NCBI RefSeq assembly: GCF_040616545.1
Contig: NZ_CP156688.1
Span: forward strand, 1,860,001-1,924,000
Length of the DNA: 64,000 nucleotides
Source: Akkermansia muciniphila
Lineage (GTDB): Bacteria > Verrucomicrobiota > Verrucomicrobiia > Verrucomicrobiales > Akkermansiaceae
Direction: 5' to 3'
How positions within the stretch are numbered: position 1 is the first letter of the stretch; each line of letters begins with the position of its first letter. The notes below the pieces were generated by a model. The model searched no databases and was not told the origin of the DNA. It saw only the letters and a program-made list of their open reading frames with translations. Below are positions 60,737 through 64,000 of the stretch, one piece after another. The position numbers and the translations under genes were made by a program.

Positions 60737-61402
60737 ATGGCGCCAGACATGCATGTTCAAAGGACGTTAAACCTGCTTCCGCGCGGAAGCGTTCCCGGTT
60801 ATCTGACCGTGTTCATCGGCGGTTTCGGGGACGCGGTGGCGGGCTGCCTGAGCCGTGTGGAACGGAGGTTTTCCGGCTTTCTGCCGGGGGTGGCCCATGC
60901 CACGGCCTATTACCACTGGGACGGTGGAGGCTGGGGCGTGTTCCGGGACAGGTGCGGGAACATTGCGGAGGAGCTGGAAGCGCTGCGCCGGGAACATCCC
61001 GGGCTGCCCGTGGTGCTGGTGGGGCACAGTTACGGCGGCTCCTGCGCGGTGGAAGTGGCCCGCAGGCAGTCCGTGCAGGCCGCTCCGCTCTGCCTCCTGA
61101 CGATAGACGCCGTGGCGCGGCGGCAGAAAAGCGTGCGCCCGGCGTGCGTGGAATGGTGGGGAAATGCCTACCTGCGGGACGGCGGCGGTTTCATGGACGT
61201 GGTGCCCAGGATTGGCGGCCGCTGGGGCCATTGCGCCGGAGCGGACGTGAACCTGGCCTTCTCCGGATACCGGCGGGACCTCTCCGGGCATCTTTACTCC
61301 CACCGGCGTCCCGCGCCCATGCTGTATGAAGCCCCCGCGGAAGAAACGCCCAGCCTCTTTCAGGCGGCTTCCGCATGGCTGGAAGGCAGGCTTGCGGACT
61401 GA
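60737..61402 (+). CDS. Alpha/beta-hydrolase (lipase/esterase-like)
   Basis: 221 residues; a second ATG at 60749 is possible. The nucleophile elbow is VVLVGHSYGGSCAVEVARR (Ser in GHSYG). DVNLAFSGYRRDLSGHLYSHRRP near the C-terminus offers the catalytic His. There is no signal peptide. It resembles small triacylglycerol-lipase-like proteins; the substrate is unknown. It is divergent from the CBM9-like gene and convergent with epsI. Confidence 0.75.
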   Translation: MAPDMHVQRTLNLLPRGSVPGYLTVFIGGFGDAVAGCLSRVERRFSGFLPGVAHATAYYHWDGGGWGVFRDRCGNIAEELEALRREHPGLPVVLVGHSYGGSCAVEVARRQSVQAAPLCLLTIDAVARRQKSVRPACVEWWGNAYLRDGGGFMDVVPRIGGRWGHCAGADVNLAFSGYRRDLSGHLYSHRRPAPMLYEAPAEETPSLFQAASAWLEGRLAD

Positions 61403-61423
61403 CCGCCGCAGGCCGGGCATGTG

Positions 61424-62146
61424 CTACCTGTCCAGTTCATTCCACTTGACCAGCCGGGAGAGAAGCTGGCTGATGAGGCGTTCCGTCTGTTTCCGGGCTT
61501 CCTCCTCCGGCACCTTGATCTGGTCCCCGTATGCGGTGGATATCTGGAAATAGCACCAGCGCTGGTCCTCCCCGTACAGGACCCTGTCCCTCATGTCCAT
61601 CAGGGTGCGGGCAAGGTGGTCTTCCGTCATGTGGCGGTGGCCGATGAACACGTAATAGTGCATGCTGTCCAGAATGATGGGCCGCGGCTCGCCCGGAGTA
61701 ATGTTCTGCTGGGACTTCAGCTTGGTCATCCTGATGGTTCCGTGGCCTTCCACGGGCACCTCCACCCTGGTTCCCGTCAGGTTGAAATGGCCCTGGGCCG
61801 GGAGGCAGCGTTCCGGGCGGTGGATGGAGTTGTTCAGGTCGTGGCCGGATTTGACGATGGAGACCCGGCACAGCACGGGCGCGGTTTCCGGCGTGTCCAG
61901 GCTGATGGGGATTTCCTGCACGTAGTCCGCCTTGGAGAATTCCGTGTCCGGGGCCAGAATGCCCCGTTCCTGTTCAGACTCCTGCCGGCGCGTGCCGTGC
62001 CAGCCGTCCGGATTCATGCCGGTGGGAAGGTTCATGCTGATGGATGAGTCCTGCACCTCTCCCTTGCGCGGCATCAGGTAAATGCCGCCGAGCATGACGG
62101 CCAGGAAAAAGGGAAGGATGAGAATCTTGAGCGTTTTAATATTCAT
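61424..62146 (-). CDS. Exosortase-associated EpsI-type protein
   Basis: 240 residues. An N-terminal membrane helix (LKILILPFFLAVMLGGIYLM) is followed by the EpsI domain: SIVKSGHDLNNSIHRPERCLPAQGHF, with the Cys in the HRPERCLPA signature, and YYVFIGHRHMTEDH. Such proteins accompany exosortases in exopolysaccharide/PEP-CTERM systems; their exact role is not settled. It lies 14 bases after the exosortase gene, so they form an operon. Confidence 0.87.
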   Translation of the reverse strand: MNIKTLKILILPFFLAVMLGGIYLMPRKGEVQDSSISMNLPTGMNPDGWHGTRRQESEQERGILAPDTEFSKADYVQEIPISLDTPETAPVLCRVSIVKSGHDLNNSIHRPERCLPAQGHFNLTGTRVEVPVEGHGTIRMTKLKSQQNITPGEPRPIILDSMHYYVFIGHRHMTEDHLARTLMDMRDRVLYGEDQRWCYFQISTAYGDQIKVPEEEARKQTERLISQLLSRLVKWNELDR

Positions 62147-62160
62147 GGCGGCGGAAACGC

Positions 62161-63111
62161 TTAGTGGGACTTGTTCATTTTAACGACCAGCTTTTTGCGC
62201 CGGGACGGCTTCCAGATCAGCTCCCCGGCCAGCAGGGAGTGGACGGCCGCCAGGCCCGCCAGGCAGATGGGGAAGAAAAACAGCAGGCCGGACCAGTCGT
62301 GCCAGGTTTTAGCCGCAAACCCGGGGTCTCCGTATTCCGCCATTACCACAATGCTGGTGATGCGGACGCCGTTGCCGATGACGGCCAGGGGAATGGCGCT
62401 GAGAAAAAGCACGCATTTCTTCCAGAACTTCAGGTCGGACAGGTAGGCCCACGCGGCGGACAGCATGAGCAGGGCCATCAGGGAGCGCATGCCGCTGCAC
62501 CCCCCTGAAATGTTGAAGGCGTCCCAATGGCCGTCCGTGGAGCGGATATTGGTGCCTTGCAGGTATGTATCCACCCCGAAAAGGGCCCCCCCCAGGTGCC
62601 CCAGCTCCGTGGCAAGGATTTGCAGCTCCACCGTGGCCTGCTGGAAGGAAGGCAGGGGAATGCACAGCCAGAAGAAAAGCAGGGGGAAGGCAAGCAGCCT
62701 GGCTACCTGCGGCCCGGCAAGATACCAGGCGCCTCCCAGCAGGATCAGGGGGAGCGCCCCTACGGCCACGCGGGGCTGCCCCACACGGTAGGAGAGGGCC
62801 AGCAGCAGGCATGCCGGGATGAAAAGAACCAGTCCGCGCCAGTCGATGCGCTTGGCGGCTTCCGCTACCTTCTTCCTGGCGTGGTACAGCATGAAGGCGA
62901 TGATGGGGACTACCAGCCAGCCGTGTTCATAATCCGTCTGCTTGTTCCAGGAGGAAATGAGCCACTGGATGCTGTTGTCATTCCCGGAGGAGCCGAATTC
63001 CGGAAACGCCAGGTACGACCACGCCAGCAGGATGGCGCAGGCGGCCAGGACGGCGGCCATGGGAACGGTTAGAAATCTCTCTTTTGCATCTGGAGCGGAT
63101 GAACCCATCAT
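62161..63111 (-). CDS. Exosortase (PEP-CTERM processing transpeptidase)
   Basis: 316 residues with about eight membrane helices. The exosortase active-site triad is present: Cys 205 in NISGGCSGMRSLMALL, Arg 250 in VIGNGVRITSIV, and His 271 in TWHDWSG. It should cleave the PEP-CTERM tails of exported proteins; candidates in this window are the IdeS-like protease (43334-44329) and the protein at 55523-56221. EpsI follows directly. Confidence 0.92.
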   Translation of the reverse strand: MMGSSAPDAKERFLTVPMAAVLAACAILLAWSYLAFPEFGSSGNDNSIQWLISSWNKQTDYEHGWLVVPIIAFMLYHARKKVAEAAKRIDWRGLVLFIPACLLLALSYRVGQPRVAVGALPLILLGGAWYLAGPQVARLLAFPLLFFWLCIPLPSFQQATVELQILATELGHLGGALFGVDTYLQGTNIRSTDGHWDAFNISGGCSGMRSLMALLMLSAAWAYLSDLKFWKKCVLFLSAIPLAVIGNGVRITSIVVMAEYGDPGFAAKTWHDWSGLLFFFPICLAGLAAVHSLLAGELIWKPSRRKKLVVKMNKSH

Positions 63112-63141
63112 GGAGAAAAATCAAATTGTGAGAATTAAGTA

Positions 63142-63170
63142 TTGCGATTATGTGGACCTGTGTTCAGAAT
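63142..63170 (+). promoter_or_regulatory. Promoter of prs
   Basis: TTGCGA (63142-63147) and CAGAAT (63165-63170) are 17 bp apart. The ATG follows at 63194. The 13 bases from 63166 are identical to 11715-11727 behind invertible element 1. Confidence 0.55.
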
Positions 63171-63193
63171 GCGTCCGCTTTTCAGTTTCCGGT

Positions 63194-64000
63194 ATGAAGA
63201 TTATCAGCGGTACAGCACACAGAGAACTTGCGGAGCGCATTTCGCAAAGCGTAGGCATTCAGTTGACGGACGTCACGGTGAACACTTTCCCCGATGGGGA
63301 AAGTTTTGTAAAGATAAATGAAAACATCCGCGGCAAGGATGTCTTTCTCATTCAGCCCACCTGCCCCCCCACCAACCATAATATTATGGAATTGTGCGTG
63401 ATGGTGGACGCCGCCCGCCGCGCCAGCGCCGGACGCATCACCGCGGTGGTGCCCTTCTTCGGGTACGCCCGGCAGGACCGCAAGGACCAGCCCCGCGTTC
63501 CCATTACCGCCAAGCTGGTGGCCAACCTCCTCACCGCTGCCGGCGTGGACCGCGTGCTCACCATGGACCTGCACGCCGCCCAGATCCAGGGCTTCTTTGA
63601 TATTCCGGTGGACCACCTTTACGCTGCTCCCGTCCTGATCCGCCACCTGCGTGAAAACTACGTGAAGGACCTCCAGAAGCTCGTCGTCGTCTCCCCGGAC
63701 GTAGGCGGCGTGAAAATGGCCCGCGCCTATTCGGACGCCCTGGGCGCGGAACTGGCCATCGTAGCCAAGCACCGCGTCAATGCCACCCATGTGGAAGCCA
63801 TGAACGTCATCGGTGACGTGGAAGGCCGTGACGCCGTCCTCATTGACGACATGACGGAAACCGCCGGCACCCTGTGCGCCGCCGCCAACATCCTGAAGGA
63901 ACGCGGCGCCCAGCGCGTATTTGCCTGCGTGTCCCACGGCGTGCTGGGAGACATGGCCCGCGAGCGCATTGCCGGCTCCTGCATTGAACGCGTCCTCACG
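63194..64000 (+). CDS. prs: Ribose-phosphate pyrophosphokinase, 3' end outside the window
   Basis: 269 residues visible; the gene runs off the window. PRPP synthetase: FPDGESFVKINENIRGKDVFLIQP, GYARQDRKDQPRVPITAKLVANLL, the metal-site MDLHAAQIQGFFDIPVDHL, VSPDVGGVKMARAYSDAL and the PRPP-binding DAVLIDDMTETAGTL. It transfers diphosphate from ATP to ribose 5-phosphate, supplying PRPP for nucleotides, histidine and tryptophan. It is divergent from the exosortase gene, which starts 82 bases upstream. Confidence 0.96.
   Translation, partial: MKIISGTAHRELAERISQSVGIQLTDVTVNTFPDGESFVKINENIRGKDVFLIQPTCPPTNHNIMELCVMVDAARRASAGRITAVVPFFGYARQDRKDQPRVPITAKLVANLLTAAGVDRVLTMDLHAAQIQGFFDIPVDHLYAAPVLIRHLRENYVKDLQKLVVVSPDVGGVKMARAYSDALGAELAIVAKHRVNATHVEAMNVIGDVEGRDAVLIDDMTETAGTLCAAANILKERGAQRVFACVSHGVLGDMARERIAGSCIERVLT

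Overview
The window looks like a chromosomal segment of a mucosal Verrucomicrobiota bacterium, most probably Akkermansia muciniphila or a close relative. The evidence is moderately GC-rich coding DNA with AT-rich spacers, a PEP-CTERM/exosortase system, bactofilins, a eukaryote-type HIS6 isomerase, squalene/phytoene synthase, and many secreted proteins of unknown family. This assignment is inference from gene content; no search was run.

Layout. 1-2.3 kb: end of a TPR protein, an isochorismatase-like hydrolase and a small P-loop kinase. 2.3-7.9 kb: three tandem two-gene units (A1-B1, A2-B2, A3-B3) of secreted paralogues of unknown function, each with a promoter-like sequence. 7.9-10.1 kb: polar amino-acid ABC transporter with a fused binding protein and permease. 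10.2-36.3 kb: an exopolysaccharide/capsule locus. Its enzymes make a bacillosamine-type UDP-sugar (PglF-like dehydratase, and a PglD-PglE fusion), load it on undecaprenyl phosphate (PglC-like), extend it with twelve GT2/GT4 glycosyltransferases, add pyruvate, flip it (Wzx-like), polymerise it (EpsG-like) and export it (Wza/Wzc-like). 36.4-44.3 kb: aspartyl protease, collagen/tail-collar protein, tRNA-Pro, argC-argJ, a Cys-cluster protein, a Sel1-repeat protein and an IdeS-like cysteine protease with a PEP-CTERM tail. 44.4-49.9 kb: UvrA paralogue, two bactofilin-type proteins and two orphans. 50.1-54.9 kb: hisA, yggU-like, grpE, dnaJ, rsmE and a HAD-FolB fusion. 55.2-64 kb: second PEP-CTERM protein, squalene synthase family enzyme, lepB, FAD-linked oxidase, CBM9-like protein, alpha/beta hydrolase, EpsI plus exosortase, and the start of prs.

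The most notable discovery is a pair of putative DNA-inversion promoters of the same design. One (11554-11712) lies before the polysaccharide locus and one (55159-55489) before a PEP-CTERM gene. Each is bounded by a perfect 15-bp inverted repeat of form CGGA-N7-TCCG. In each, a TTGAC(A/T) hexamer sits one base inside the left repeat and points outward, and a -10-like hexamer sits one base outside the right repeat, 26 nt before the start codon. As assembled the two halves are apart (predicted OFF). Inversion would join them with exactly 17 bp between them (predicted ON). The 7-bp centre differs between the two elements while the arms are shared, as expected if one site-specific recombinase encoded elsewhere serves several independent switches. 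Together with the exosortase, this suggests phase-variable control of the cell surface.
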